From Linyphia triangularis (Eukaryota; Arthropoda; Arachnida; Araneae; Linyphiidae): a stretch of 64,000 nt of DNA. Positions 1-11,095 of this stretch are shown in pieces (position 1 is the stretch's first letter; each line of letters starts with the position of its first letter). A program made the position numbers and the translations under genes. Location: assembly GCA_963978545.1 (NCBI GenBank), contig OZ021725.1, positions 12,353,197-12,417,196 of the forward strand, read 5' to 3'. The notes under the pieces are model-generated. The model was not told the origin of the DNA. It saw nothing but the letters and a program-made list of their open reading frames with translations, and ran no database searches.

Positions 1-464
1 TTTAGAAGTACTTTATACTTTGAAAAATAACACCAATGATACATGAAAAGTTCGATTAGTGAATTATAAGTTAGAACACTAAAATTGATGAATGAATTTA
101 TTGATGACATTCACACATTCGGGATGGACGAGGGATATACAAAAACCCTCCAAGCGACAAATCCTCAATTCTTCGGCACACTCGAAAAGCCTTCTTCGTC
201 GTAATCCATAACAGCGAACACTGCTTAATTGTTGTGAGAAAGTTTCTTCAATTTAAAATGAGGTGAATTCAAGTTGTAGAAATTCAAAGGAGCTCTGCGT
301 GACGCAAGATAACCCTTAACTCACTTATTAAAAAATTGAAGCTTGCTTAGGTTTCTGTATATCACTGTCCTATCACGAATTATAAAAACACTTAGCTTAT
401 TTGTGATAACATCATGGTAATGTCCACCTTAAAAAGACAGCAAATGACTATCTGGTCTTTTTGG
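1..464. other. Non-coding 3' flank of the secreted-protein gene
   Basis: AT-rich sequence with no supported reading frame. It lies downstream of the stop codon of the minus-strand gene at 465-1598, so part of it is probably that gene's 3' untranslated region. Confidence 0.4.
97..102 (-). terminator. Candidate polyadenylation signal AATAAA
   Basis: The plus strand reads TTTATT, which is AATAAA on the minus strand, about 360 bases after the stop codon of the gene at 465-1598. Position and motif fit a poly(A) signal, but the hexamer is common by chance in DNA this AT-rich. Confidence 0.3.
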
Positions 465-1598
465 TTACTCATTATTGACTAAATCTGGACTTGAATCGTC
501 ATCAAACTCAACTGCTTTCACGCTTTTTTTATGAATTTCACCAAGTTTGCCCATCAACTTCAAGAACATTCTCAACCTCGTTTCAGGGTTGGTATTGGGA
601 ACACCATTCGAATTGAGAAACATCAGAGGAACATTAGAATTGAAAGGTCGGTTTATCCTATGTTGCTCATTCGCCGCGTGTCCATCCTTGCGCACAGTAC
701 TGCCAGAAGGTAACTTCACAGTTCTACGAAAGCCGCCATCTTTATCCGGAAACTCAACCGTGTTATGGTCCAAAAACACTTCTTGTGGTCGGAAGTTGAA
801 AGGAGGTGGTAACATATGCGGGTATGGAATATCCATCTGTATTCTGTTGCTGTTACCAACTCCTGGAGTAATTGGTAACTGTTGCAGAGACAGCAAGGTA
901 TTTATATTTATACCTGGAGCATTAAATGGATTGTGGACATTGCCTCTTGGAGCATTTAGGAATTGTTGTAGGAAATTGTCGTTTGCAGCTGAACCAAATA
1001 GCGAATTATGAGCATTGCCCCTTAAATCGCCAAGGGATTCTTGTAGGAAATTACCACTCACTACTGGATCATTTACACGATTGTAAATATTGCCCTTTAA
1101 AGCGTTCAGGTATTGTTGTAATAAATTATTTTTTAACACTGGATCATTTATCGATTGCTGCGCACTCATCTGAAAGTTGGGCCGGTACGATCCATCGGCA
1201 CTCACCGACTCTTGAACAGCTGCATTGTCACTCGCACCTTCTTCGTACACCTTCTTGAACCAATCCCAGTGTGGCATGTCAGAAGACTGCTTCTTCTGCA
1301 GCCTATACTTCCTAGGTTCCTGTATCTTCACATGGTGGTCCAGGGCCCTTCCCTGTCTGAATGGCAGCTGGACGACCTGCCTGGCTGCAGATCGCCATCC
1401 CAGGGCAACGTTGTACAGCTGGTCCAGCGCTGTCCACATGCGGATGAGACTGCTGGGCTCCCACACCAGCTGCAAGAGCTGCGATATGGGACCAGGCGTG
1501 TCGGAAGTTGCCATCAGCTGGGCATCGATCTCATGGTGGGGGAAAATGCAGGCCATGAAGACGAAAAAGAAGATGGTGGTCCACAGGGAAGTGGGCAT
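465..1598 (-). CDS. Secreted repeat-containing protein of unknown family
   Basis: An uninterrupted 377-residue frame. The first ATG is at 1598; two in-frame codons upstream of it are not ATG. Residues 1-27 look like a signal peptide: a hydrophobic stretch around IFFFVFMACIF, with likely cleavage near EIDA-Q. No other membrane segment is visible, so secretion is inferred. Residues 149-223 are three exact-length 25-residue repeats sharing the pattern NDP(V)..NFLQQ.LNA.RGN.HN, followed by a partial unit. A proline-rich linker (about 245-272) leads to a segment with PDKDGGF and LPSGSTVRKDG, then a basic C-terminal region ending in an acidic tail. I do not recognise the family and assign no function. 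Just upstream of the ATG, TTATAACAG preceded by pyrimidines looks like a splice acceptor, so a 5' untranslated exon may lie further up. The long frame, signal peptide and higher GC than the surroundings support a real gene. Confidence 0.75.
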   Translation of the reverse strand: MPTSLWTTIFFFVFMACIFPHHEIDAQLMATSDTPGPISQLLQLVWEPSSLIRMWTALDQLYNVALGWRSAARQVVQLPFRQGRALDHHVKIQEPRKYRLQKKQSSDMPHWDWFKKVYEEGASDNAAVQESVSADGSYRPNFQMSAQQSINDPVLKNNLLQQYLNALKGNIYNRVNDPVVSGNFLQESLGDLRGNAHNSLFGSAANDNFLQQFLNAPRGNVHNPFNAPGININTLLSLQQLPITPGVGNSNRIQMDIPYPHMLPPPFNFRPQEVFLDHNTVEFPDKDGGFRRTVKLPSGSTVRKDGHAANEQHRINRPFNSNVPLMFLNSNGVPNTNPETRLRMFLKLMGKLGEIHKKSVKAVEFDDDSSPDLVNNE

Positions 1599-2317
1599 CG
1601 TCAATTGGCCTGTTATAACGAGGGAAATGGAGTTAGGTATTTGTAAGATTTTACAAATTGATGCTGCAATTCAAAAGATTCTACATTGAAGTCCAAGGGT
1701 CAAAATGTGTGGTTGCAGATCGCTATCAACAGAGTTTAAAAAGGAAACAGATTTTAGAAGGACAACCAGATTTTAAAAGGGAAACTTAAAGTAAATTCAG
1801 TTGTTTGGCAACCAGAAATTTAATTTCTATTTCCTAAATACATGTATTTTTTTTTTATTTTTTTAATAATTAGGATAAAAGTGATCAATTGCATTTCGCT
1901 AAAACTAATCAATGGAGATCCAAAGTATGAAACTTCATTTTCTCTTCTTACCGTTGACTATACAACTAAATATTACAATTACTTTATGACTAATATGTTT
2001 ATGAAGTCATTCTAACAACAGTTAAAAGAATTTCTAGTTTTCATATTCTTTAAAATAAAAAAATTTAAGGGCAACACATTTTACAGAGGACAACCGAGAT
2101 CACTTTAGTAATTGCCCTTAGTGCAACTATAAAAAATCACAAAATTCGACACCTGGTTATGTCATATTATTAGATGTTTTGACCTCATATAAGCTACTTC
2201 GAAAAATATGTAAAATACTTACTAAAAAGCAATGAAAATGATGTTTAGTAATATTACGAAAGTGCTTCCCCACACTGTGGAACAAAATGGTTTCACTAAA
2301 ATAATAATTTTTTTTTT
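1599..2317. other. Upstream region of the secreted-protein gene
   Basis: AT-rich DNA without a supported frame. It should contain the promoter and perhaps a 5' untranslated exon of the gene at 465-1598, but I see no convincing TATA or initiator element. Confidence 0.3.
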
Positions 2318-2786
2318 AATTCTTTTTATTAACTTCGATTTTGTATGTTTGTCGACGGCGGCATAATCTGCGGAGGCCAAATTAACCCCTTTGACGTTAT
2401 CCAATCGGGCTGAAACTTAGCCGATAGGTTCGATGTCGACGACAATGCAATCTATCAAATTTTGGGGTTGTTACTGTCATTCAAATGCCGCTTTTACGGA
2501 ATACTAATAAACCAACTTGCTGTCATCCAGTCGCGTTAAAAAATCATTGAATTGTTCATTGTTGAAACTCTTTCCTGTTGTCAAATTTTACAAAAGTAAT
2601 AAAATTACTTTAATCAGAATAAATAAATAATGTTTGGATGTGAAAGCATAAATTCACGTTCATTTTTAATAAATAAATTTTGAAATGTAGTTTGCCGCAC
2701 ATTTAGCTGATAGATATGTTTTTACTATCGGCGCTGTGTTAATGAATATAAAAATTGACATTGTATATAAAGGATTTTTTTAAAAA
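2318..2786 (+). mobile_element. MITE-like dispersed repeat, copy 1
   Basis: About 470 bp, clearly homologous and co-linear with 9946-10418. Shared blocks include TTAACTTCGATTTTGT near the start, ATCCAATCGGGCTGAAACTT, GATAGGTTCGATGTCGA and GGAATACTAATAAACCAACT. The better-kept copy has short inverted ends (AAATCCTTTATATT). No coding capacity. The family is not assigned. Confidence 0.7.
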
Positions 2787-2842
2787 TTATTTTTTTATGG
2801 GTTACATTATTTAATCATTGTGTTCAATCGAGTACTAAAAAA

Positions 2843-3130
2843 CAATGTTCATATTATTCAATGTTAAAAATCAATGTTCATATAATTCAATGTTAAAAAT
2901 CAATGTTCATATCATTCAATGTTAAAAATCAATGTTCATATTATTCAATGTTAAAAATCAATGTTCATATAATTCAATGTTAAAAATCAATGTTCATATA
3001 ATTCAATGTTAAAAATCAATGTTTATATAATTCAATGTTAAAAAACAATGTTCCTATTATTCAATGTTAAAAATCAATGTTCATATTATTCAATGTTAAA
3101 AAGCAATGTTCATATTATTCAATGTTAAAA
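2843..3130. repeat. 29-bp tandem array, about 10 copies
   Basis: Head-to-tail copies of a 29-bp unit containing CAATGTTCATATTATT and CAATGTTAAAAAT. CAATGTT occurs twice per unit, so the unit itself looks like a diverged doublet of a ~14-bp repeat. Copies differ by one or two bases (ATTATT versus ATAATT). Confidence 0.95.
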
Positions 3131-3283
3131 TTATTCGGCGAAACATACACACCTGACTGTCTTTGTAGATTTTGAAGACTTCGAATGTTCTTTAACTTTT
3201 CATTGTACTTGTTACATTTTCCATTCTTTAAAGGCTTCATAGAAATCTTACTCGAGAGTATTCACATTATACATTCATTTTCA

Positions 3284-4125
3284 AAGTCCATCCAAGAAGT
3301 AACAATTCTGAAGTATGCATCTGTAACTATAAAAGTGTGTTATAAAAAAGTGAGTTATTTTATGTATAAAAAAAAAAAGTGAGTAAAAAACTGAGTTATA
3401 TATGAGTTATAAAAAAAATATATAATTAATTAGCCAAGTCCATCCAAGAAGTAGCAGTTTTGAACTATGCATCTGTAACTATAAAAGTGTGTTATAAAAA
3501 AGTGAGTTATGTTATGTATAAAAAAAAAAAGTGAGTAAAAAACTGAGTTATATATGAGTTATAAAAAAAATATATAATTAATTAGCCAAGTCCATCCAAG
3601 AAGTAGCAGTTTTGAACTATGCATCTGTAACTATAAAAGTGTGTTATAAAAAAGTGAGTTATGTTATGTATAAAAAAATATAAAAGTGAGTAAAAAACTG
3701 AGTTATATATATATTATAAAAAATATATATAATTAATTAGCCAAGTCCATCCAAGAAGTAGCAATTTTGAACTATGCATCTGTAACTATAAAAGTGTGTT
3801 ATAAAAAAGTGAGTTATTTTATCTATAAAAATATAAAAGTGAGTAAAAAACTGAGTTATATATATATTATAAAAAATATATATAATTAATTAGCCAAGTC
3901 CATCCAAGAAGTAGCAATTTTGAAATATGCATCTGTAACTATAAAAGTGTGTTATAAAAAAGTGAGTTATTTCATGTATAAAAAAATATAAAAAAATAAA
4001 AGTGAGTAAAACACTGAATTATATATGAGTTATAAAAAAATATATAAAATTAATTAACCAAGTCCATCCAAGAAGTAGCAATTTTGAACTATGCATCTGT
4101 AACTATAAAAGTGAGTTATAAAATT
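3284..4125. repeat. ~152-bp tandem array, 5 full copies plus a partial
   Basis: The marker AAGTCCATCCAAGAAGTA recurs at 3284, 3436, 3588, 3743, 3896 and 4060, giving spacings of 152, 152, 155, 153 and 164. Each unit ends in an A-rich stretch followed by TATATAATTAATTAGCC. Length differences come from homopolymer and TA-run slippage. Confidence 0.95.
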
Positions 4126-5890
4126 ATAATTATGAAATTGTTAGGTAAGTTTTTAAGGCATAAAATTGTTAAAAAATTCTATATCCCGAAAGTTTAACTT
4201 TTTTACCCCTGTTAGCTTTTATTTAGCAAACGTCCAGAATCATTTTGCATATTTAATTGTGTTTGTCAAACTATTCAGCTATAAAATCTACAATTAGGTA
4301 TGTCGCTATTTAAAAAAGTTTTAAAGATAATTTATAACATTAAACTCATTAAATCAATAATTTATAACATTAACATTGAAATGTAGATTTCATAGTCGCA
4401 AAGTATATTAAAAAGTCAACAATTCCGTACTATGCACCAATAACAATGAAAGAAAGTTATAAAATTACAATACTTCCACAATAAGTTAAAAAGTCCTAAA
4501 TCCAAAAAAATTCCGATGCATATATTGTGACACTTTTGCATTCGTCATTCGAAGCAACATTTATTATTATTATTATTATTATTATTATATTGGTTTGTTT
4601 TTGGCTTGAGCCATTCAACGAAATAAAACGATTATTTTCTAAGGACTATTCAAAAAGTGACAAAATATGCAATTAGAATTTTTTTTTTGGATTTACGGCT
4701 TTTTAACTTATGACGTAGAATAATAAAATTGCTACGAAAGTGTTAAATTATAAAGTTATTAAATAAACTTTTCTATGATAAAAAAAACAAAAAAAAAAAA
4801 AAAAAAAAAACAGGTTTAAAGAACTGTGGGCAGTTACTTAACAAATCTCCATAATCGTTTTGCACATTTAATTATGTTTGTTAAAATATTCAACTGTTAA
4901 ATAGTCATTAAAATATATCACTATTTAGAAAAAGTGATAAAGACATTTCATAACATTAAATTCATTATATCAATCATTTATTACGTTAACACTGATATGA
5001 ATAACTATAGTTACTGGGGCATAGTACGGAATATGCCATAATAACATTTCTGAGCAAGTTATAAAGTTATTAAATATGCTTTTCTATGATAAAAAAAAAA
5101 TGCAGTTTTTAAGCACTGTATGTTTTTACTTAACAAATATCCAGTATCATTTCGCATATTTAATTGTGTTTGCCTAAATATTCATCAATAAAATCTATAT
5201 TTAAGTATATCGCTGTTTAAAAAAGTGTTAAAGATAAATTATAACATTATACTTATTAAGTATAAAATCAATAATTTATAAAATGAAATGTAGATGGTTA
5301 AGAAATTTTATTACATTAAACTCATTACATCAATAATTATCGAGATGTAGATTTTATCGCTGCAAAGTCCATTATAAATTAAAGATTCCGTACTATGCAC
5401 CAGTAACTATGAAAACAAGTTATAAAGTCACAATAATAAAATTGATAAGCAAGTAATAAAGTTATTAAATAAAATTTTCTGTGATAAACAAAAATTAAGC
5501 TTTTAAGCACTATGTTTTTACTTAACACATATTCAAAATCATTTCGCGTATTTAATTGTGTTCGTCAAACTATTACTCGATAAAAAAAATTATAAAATGA
5601 AATGTAGATCTTACAGTCGGCAAATTTTTTTTAAAAATTAACAATTCCGTACTCTGTATCTGAGACTACAAAAGCAAGCTATAAAATTACAACGCAAGTT
5701 TTAAGGCGTAAAGTTGTCGAATAAATTTCTATAGTAAAAAAAAAATTTAGTTTTAAAGTTCTTTAGAAAAAATTTGAGAAAATAATTTCGGACATTAATT
5801 AAGATGGAATAATGATACATATAAACTCCGGAATAATTCCAAAATTCAATAATAAATTCATCAAATAATAAAACCAAACCCAAAATATAC
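4126..5890. repeat. Decayed complex tandem repeat
   Basis: Diverged copies of a ~300-650-bp sequence recur near 4190, 4840, 5120 and 5510. Each has a block resembling ACTTAACAAATATCCA then CATATTTAATTGTGTTTG, followed by versions of AACAATTCCGTACTATGCA and TAACTATGAAA. That last block echoes the ~152-bp unit to the left, so both may derive from one ancestor. No gene is seen. Confidence 0.65.
4560..4588. repeat. (ATT)n microsatellite
   Basis: About ten uninterrupted TTA/ATT trinucleotides inside the decayed repeat region. Confidence 0.95.
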
Positions 5891-5893
5891 ATA

Positions 5894-6608
5894 TCTATAT
5901 ATTTAATAGGCAATACGTTTTTTGGGGTTAGTCCGTCCGCCTAAACTGCTCAACCAATTTCAATGATCAAGGTGTCATTTTAAAGGAAATAAGCTGTAGA
6001 TTTGCCAAAACGTGCCAAAATAATTTATTAACACTTTATTAATTAGTTAAATTTCAATATTTTTCATCATTAAGCTACTACAAAGCCTCAATGATTTTGA
6101 ATATATGATTGGCAACATCCTTACGTATGTAAACAACAAACCGGCTGCTCGGGGGTTCAACCAACCAACCGTTGCTAATTTTAAAGCTATCCTTATATGT
6201 AAACAACAAACCCGTTGCTAATTTTAAAGCTCTTTTTAGACTCTTCGTTTCAAAGTTGATTTTTTTCTGTTTTTCTGAAGCATTTTTGTAGTAGAGTAAT
6301 TATTATTTTGAAGTATTTCTATCCAGAAAATGCTTCGCGTTGGACGTCGTTCTCTAACGGGGCGACTTATCAGAATAAATAAAAGATATTGGGACTTCAA
6401 TGTAAGGGCATAGCTAATGAAGTTTTAAGTCAGAATGTTTTCGGATAGTATATTTAACTTTCTATTATGAAACTTGCAATTTGGGTGTTTTCTCTATTAG
6501 GCCTTACATTAAATTTATAAGAATTTGGTTACATTTTTTATGGCTGGCAAACATATTCGAGCGCAGCAAGATGTTTTAACCACAAATTCGAGCGGCAAAG
6601 CCCCCTAG
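5894..6608 (+). mobile_element. Non-autonomous Helitron, plus orientation
   Basis: Begins TCTATATATTTAATAGG immediately after an A and ends in CTAG immediately before a T, the termini and A/T insertion context of Helitrons. A short GC-rich inverted sequence (GGC..GCC) precedes CTAG. It is homologous over most of its length to the minus-strand element at 7412-8052. It holds a ~60-bp internal duplication (6130-6230) absent from the other copy. No Rep/helicase coding sequence is seen. Confidence 0.7.
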
Positions 6609-7411
6609 TATATAATAATACACAAAGTAAGTTGGTTGTTTTCAGATTTTCTGGCACCGTCAGCAACACGAGGGCTATAATGCGCCGAAACATTCGTCAT
6701 TAGACAAGCCAACATACATTTACAAACAACCATGCCTAACACGGGACTCGAACCCGCAACCTCGCGGTCTAGAAGCTAGCACGCTAACCACTATACCGTT
6801 TGGTTGGCACACATTAAGTAAGAAGTTACAAGTATGCAGCCAAAATAGTTTATTTTTATATCTGCTATAGCTATATCATTAGGTTCAATTTAAGCTATGG
6901 TTAAATTTATATTATGTTATAAAGCTTATCATGGTATAAAGCTTAGGCTATACTTAAATTTATATTAATATTATAAAATTACGGAATAATAAAAAAATAG
7001 GCAGAATTTGTTTTACCTTAAATAATAATTAAACGTCGGACATTTATAGTTTATCTATAATAAATCAGTGTCGATATTTATTTATCTATAATAATATCAT
7101 ACATCAACAGATAGGGATGTCGATGTTTTAGGTAATGTTTTAAGAAGATCTGTATCAAATTATTAAGATTTAAAAACTACTAAAATTGATAGTTTCTATA
7201 TAAGAAATCAATGTCGCTATTATCTGTATAAAAATATCAACAGTGATAGTGGTATGAATGGTTTAGGTAATGCGTTAAGATCCGAATCAAATTAAATAGA
7301 TTTTAAAACATTGAGAGTTTCTCTATAATAATTCAAAGTCAATAATATTTCTTTATATAATATCAACAGTGACAGTGTTATAAATTATTTTTGATAATAC
7401 ATTAAGATTAA
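6609..7411. repeat. AT-rich spacer with ~150-bp degenerate repeats
   Basis: Between the two Helitrons. From about 7030 it holds three diverged ~150-bp units marked by TCAATGTCG-like and ATATCAACAGTGA-like blocks and by TAAGATCTGTATCAAATTA. The third unit is interrupted by the Helitron at 7412-8052 and resumes after it. A SINE occupies 6632-6809. Confidence 0.6.
6632..6809 (-). mobile_element. tRNA-derived SINE (family A)
   Basis: On the minus strand the head reads as a tRNA-like sequence with an A-box-like TATAGTGGTTAGCGTGC and a B box GGGTTCGAGTCCCG. A unique body follows and ends in CCAAC-rich sequence. A near-identical copy lies at 19580-19765. Flanking CACAAAGTAAG and CACATTAAGTAAG look like an imperfect target-site duplication. 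Confidence 0.85.
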
Positions 7412-8052
7412 CTAGGGGGCTTCACCCCCTGCTCACTAACGCTCGCCAACCCCCAAACGCCTCGCTGCGTGGTTAAAACATCTTGCTGCGCTCGAATAGG
7501 TTTGCCAGCCATAAAAAATGTAACCAAATTTTTATAAATTTAATGTAAGGCCTAATAGAGAAAACACCCAAATTGCAAGTTTCATAATAGAAAGTTAAAT
7601 ATACTATCCGCCAACATACGTATTACGCCGAGAGTGATTGTTTCATTCACGTCGCCCCGTTAGAGAACGACGTCCAACGCGAGGTATTTTCTGGATAGAA
7701 ATACTTCAAAATAATAATTACTGTAATACAAAAATGCTTCAGAAAAACAGAAAAAATCAACTTTGAAACGAAGAGTTTAAAAAGAGCTTTAAAATTAGCA
7801 ATGGGTTTGTTGTTTACATACGTAAGGATGTTGCCATTCATATATTCAAAATCATTGAGGCTTTGTAGTAGCTTAATGATGGAAAATATTGAAATTTAAC
7901 TAATTAATAAAATGTTAATAAATTATTTTGGGACGTTTTGGCAAATCTACAGCTTATTTCCTTTAAAATGACACCTTGATCATTGAAATTGGTTGAGCAG
8001 TTTAGGCGGACGGACTAACCCCAAAAAACGTATTGCCTATTAAATATATAGA
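7412..8052 (-). mobile_element. Non-autonomous Helitron, minus orientation
   Basis: On the minus strand it starts TCTATATATTTAATAGG after an A and ends in CTAG before a T. The 3' end has a 6-bp stem (AGGGGG/CCCCCT) overlapping CTAG. Removing it restores the third ~150-bp repeat unit: the joined flanks TTAAGATTAA/TATCAAATTA have the same length as the intact units' TTAAGATCTG/TATCAAATTA. That related empty site fixes the boundaries and shows a separate insertion, not one arm of a single inverted-repeat element. Confidence 0.8.
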
Positions 8053-9024
8053 TATCAAATTAAAAAGATTTTTAAAAAGAAGGAAAAAATTTAGGAATTA
8101 TTGGGAAGAAGACTCTTATAGAAATCTATAATTTGACAAAAGTGATTTTAAATTACATTTTTTTCACGTTTAATACGAAATACCGAGTAATTCTTTCATT
8201 CTTTTTCTTTCGTTCCCCTAATTTCTGGGGGGAAAAAAAATTCTACTTCCTAAATAAAATTTTTATGGAATAGTTTAAATTATTTTAGCATTAAGAGCAA
8301 CTAAATTAAAACATTATGAAACTAATAATAAAGAAACCATCTTTTCCTAAACACAATATCTTTTCTTTTGAAAGTAAAAATTATTTCACAAAACCACAAA
8401 AAAGAAGTGAAAAGAAAATTAAATTTTCACGAGACGCAATTAAATTAACCAAACGATAAAAAAAAAAATATTTCAAAAGAATAAGACTCACTTCCATTTT
8501 CCAAAAGAAAAAGAAATTCTACAGCAATTCCAAATTCTTCACCGGGTTCTTCATCGCACGGGAATGAGAAGAAAGATCTGCGCGAAAAAATCGTCTGCAC
8601 CGAAAGGGTGATGCCAACGCTTCCTCCAATGAACAACCTTCATCCCACTGACCCAGCTCCTGACCCCGTTATATCGTTTGCAAGTGGACGGTGAGCCACT
8701 TTCCCAAGCAAACAACCCCCTGGGGGAAGTGAGGAATTAAAGTTTTTTGATACTCTGCGGAATATCTCTTTAATCTTCGAGTTTATCGTTCGCTTTCTCC
8801 CGGGACGCCTTTTCTTAATGAGGACCTCCCAGCTCCGTTCGAAAAAGCGTCTTTTAACTTTCGAATCCTTGATGAGCGACCCCAGCCGAAGTTCGAATAT
8901 GGAATGGTAATATCGTTTGCCCTTATGAGGTATAATCCACAAATCAGGTTTGAAGTATGGAACTTAGTGCAAAATATGATGCAAAGCTTATCAAAACTTT
9001 AGGTATGGTCAAATGGTATACATT
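8053..9024. other. Intergenic stretch with a GC-richer open block
   Basis: Mostly AT-rich. About 8500-8940 is richer in GC and open on the minus strand (100 codons at 8640-8942, then 63 codons at 8445-8636 in another frame). The minus strand also reads ATGGAA followed by GTGAGTCT near 8495, which resembles a start codon running into a splice donor. It could be a first exon or promoter-proximal DNA, but I recognise no protein. Confidence 0.25.
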
Positions 9025-9379
9025 CACTGGTAGAAGTGGGTAAAAAAAAGTGGGGAGACGCCCAAAATTTGGCGACAAGTGCAATCCCCCCCCCCCTCCC
9101 CCAACGATAAATTTTATAATTTATAATTTTGTGTCTTATAGTAAAAGTATTAACTAGTAAGGAAACAAATTTATACCTCCTAGCTCTAACATTGAACAAG
9201 GGTCCAAAATGTATTGTTATTTTAATGAATATTTTGCGACTTAGTTTTTTTTACTTGGAAGTAAGAGATGAAGTGAAGTTATAATTCAAAATTATAAACA
9301 TAACTGTTTATTTAAATTTAAATGGAAATTCTAAGTATGCATACTTTCATGAAATAAAATTAATAGATAACTCTAAAAT

Positions 9380-9415
<36 letters not shown>

Positions 9416-9819
9416 GGTTGTTTTTATATGGAAGAAGAATAGAAATATATCTTAAAAGTTCCTCCAAAGCTAAAAGTTGTCCAAGAGTAACAGTATTTGT
9501 TAATAAAAATACTTGTATCTTTATACAATGCAGTATAATACATTTTTATAATAGTTTGATTTGTATATATATATATATATACCATAAATAGTTCTTTTTT
9601 TAACTTTTAAATAACTTTTTCTCAATGTCACTACATTTAAAAGGTTAATGTTATTTTTTTTAGTAGTTTTTAGACGGATTGGGTGTTTTTAAAACTGGGG
9701 GGATGGATTTCAGGGGTTTTAGAAGTGGGGGGACGCATAGGTATTTTCTTGAAAAGTGGGGAGACGCGTCACCCCGCGTCTACCGCGTCTCCCCGCGTCT
9801 ACCCACACTTCTAGCACTG
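9025..9819. mobile_element. Non-autonomous element with hAT-like inverted ends
   Basis: The left end CACTGGTAGAAGTGGG and the inverse of the right end CAGTGCTAGAAGTGTGGG form imperfect inverted ends. Both are followed by GGGGAGACGC repeats, several of which lie near the right end (9695-9800). The CAGTG.TAGAAG start resembles hAT ends. The flanking octamers (TATACATT, TATATGTA) match only in part, so the superfamily is uncertain. A poly-C run, a poly-T run and a short TA microsatellite lie inside. Confidence 0.6.
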
Positions 9820-9945
9820 TATATGTATATATTACCATTGCTTATACATCCATCCCTCGTCTAGAAGTCATCTTTTTGCTCTTTATTCTATGCTTGACAC
9901 TGACAGGGCGCTGCATCTATGCAATGACCCTAACGGTATTTCATT

Positions 9946-10418
9946 TTTAAATCCTTTATATTAACTTCGATTTTGTGTGATTGTCGATGAGAGCGGAATC
10001 TGCGGAAACCTAAATACCCCCCTTGCTATCATCCAATCGGGCTGAAACTTGGCAGATAGGTTCGATGTCGATGACAATGCATTCTATCGAATTTTGGCGT
10101 ATTCCACTGTCACCAAAAAGTCGCTTTTATGGAATACTAATAAACCAACTTGCCGTCATCCAATCGCGTTAAAATAGCATTGAACCGATCTTTGTTGAAA
10201 CTCTTCCCTGTTGGCAAATTTTTGTTTAGTAAATAAATTATAAAATTATTTTAATCAGAATAAAATGATGACCATAATTTTGCGTTCATTCTTAATAAAT
10301 AAATTTTAAAATGTAGTTTGACGCACGTTTTACTGATAGAAATGTTTTTCATATCGGCGCTGTGTTTAGTGAATATAGAAATTAACGATGAATAATGAAT
10401 ATAAAGGATTTTTTAAAA
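9946..10418 (+). mobile_element. MITE-like dispersed repeat, copy 2
   Basis: Homologous and co-linear with 2318-2786. The start (AAATCCTTTATATTAAC) and end (TGAATATAAAGGATTTTT) are inverted versions of each other for about 14 bp, as in a MITE. No coding sequence. Confidence 0.75.
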
Positions 10419-10881
10419 TCTCTTCTTTTATGGATTACGTTATTAATTTTTCTAAGTTCTCGTTACATTTCATCACACTGCCAAGCGATTCGATTCAAAA
10501 CTGGCTCCTTCAATGAGCAAACTACTTTCAAATAATAGGTTTCTTACGAAACCAACTCCATCATCCAAATGTCAGATGTTTATAACCTTAAAAAAAAAAA
10601 AAAAAAGGTAGCACGCTATTAGAGAAACTTGGATTCATTCAAGTGTTATAAAAAATATAATTGTACGAAATAACGATAATATTTTTATATTTTTATTACG
10701 AAAGAAGACAGTGAAAGGTGCGGGCAGAATGGAAATGCGTCGCTTGAATGATGTTCTGAAATTCTTCACCCCTCCCAATTTTGTAAATTTTTTTTTTTTT
10801 TTTTTGGATAAATTTTATTTTATTTTATTTATTTATAGAACTATCTCCTCACCAGACTCAATTTTATAAACATTTTTGTTT
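10419..10881. other. AT-rich spacer
   Basis: No gene or recognisable repeat beyond A and T homopolymers near 10590 and 10790. Confidence 0.4.
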
Positions 10882-10896
10882 TAATTATCTTGAAGT

Positions 10897-11080
10897 CCAC
10901 CTGATGGCTGTGGGGTTAGCGCTCGAACCTCGCATGCTAAAGGTTCCGGGTTCGAATCCTGGGTTAGACATAGGCATGGATGTTTGGTGTGGTTCGGAGT
11001 CCACATTAAGCTGTAGGTCCCGGCCTGGTTAGCCGTTATATGTATAAAAATAGGTCGTTGAGCGTAGAAACCAACCAACC
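10897..11080 (+). mobile_element. tRNA-derived SINE (family B) with perfect TSD
   Basis: The plus strand starts with a tRNA-like head: GTGGGGTTAGCGCTCGAA as a degenerate A box and GGTTCCGGGTTCGAATCC containing a B box. A body and the end CCAACCAACC follow. Identical 15-bp copies of TAATTATCTTGAAGT flank it at 10882-10896 and 11081-11095, the hallmark of LINE-mediated retroposition. Its 65-codon antisense frame is not a gene. Confidence 0.93.
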
Positions 11081-11095
11081 TAATTATCTTGAAGT

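Noticed and set aside
547..1689. Plus-strand frames of 110-163 codons
   Set aside because: Shadows of the 377-codon minus-strand gene, which has a signal peptide and in-register repeats.
6730..6809. True tRNA gene on the minus strand (also 19688-19765, 10897-10970 and the family C heads)
   Set aside because: The tRNA-like part is always followed by the same repeat body, with target-site duplications around the whole. They are SINE heads.
5894..8052. One 2.1-kb foldback element with long inverted arms
   Set aside because: Each arm has its own Helitron termini, and the right one interrupts a tandem repeat whose intact units show the empty site.
8640..8942. 100-codon basic protein on the minus strand
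   Set aside because: No family recognised, and the frame ends without splice support except a possible donor further on. Kept only as a low-confidence block.
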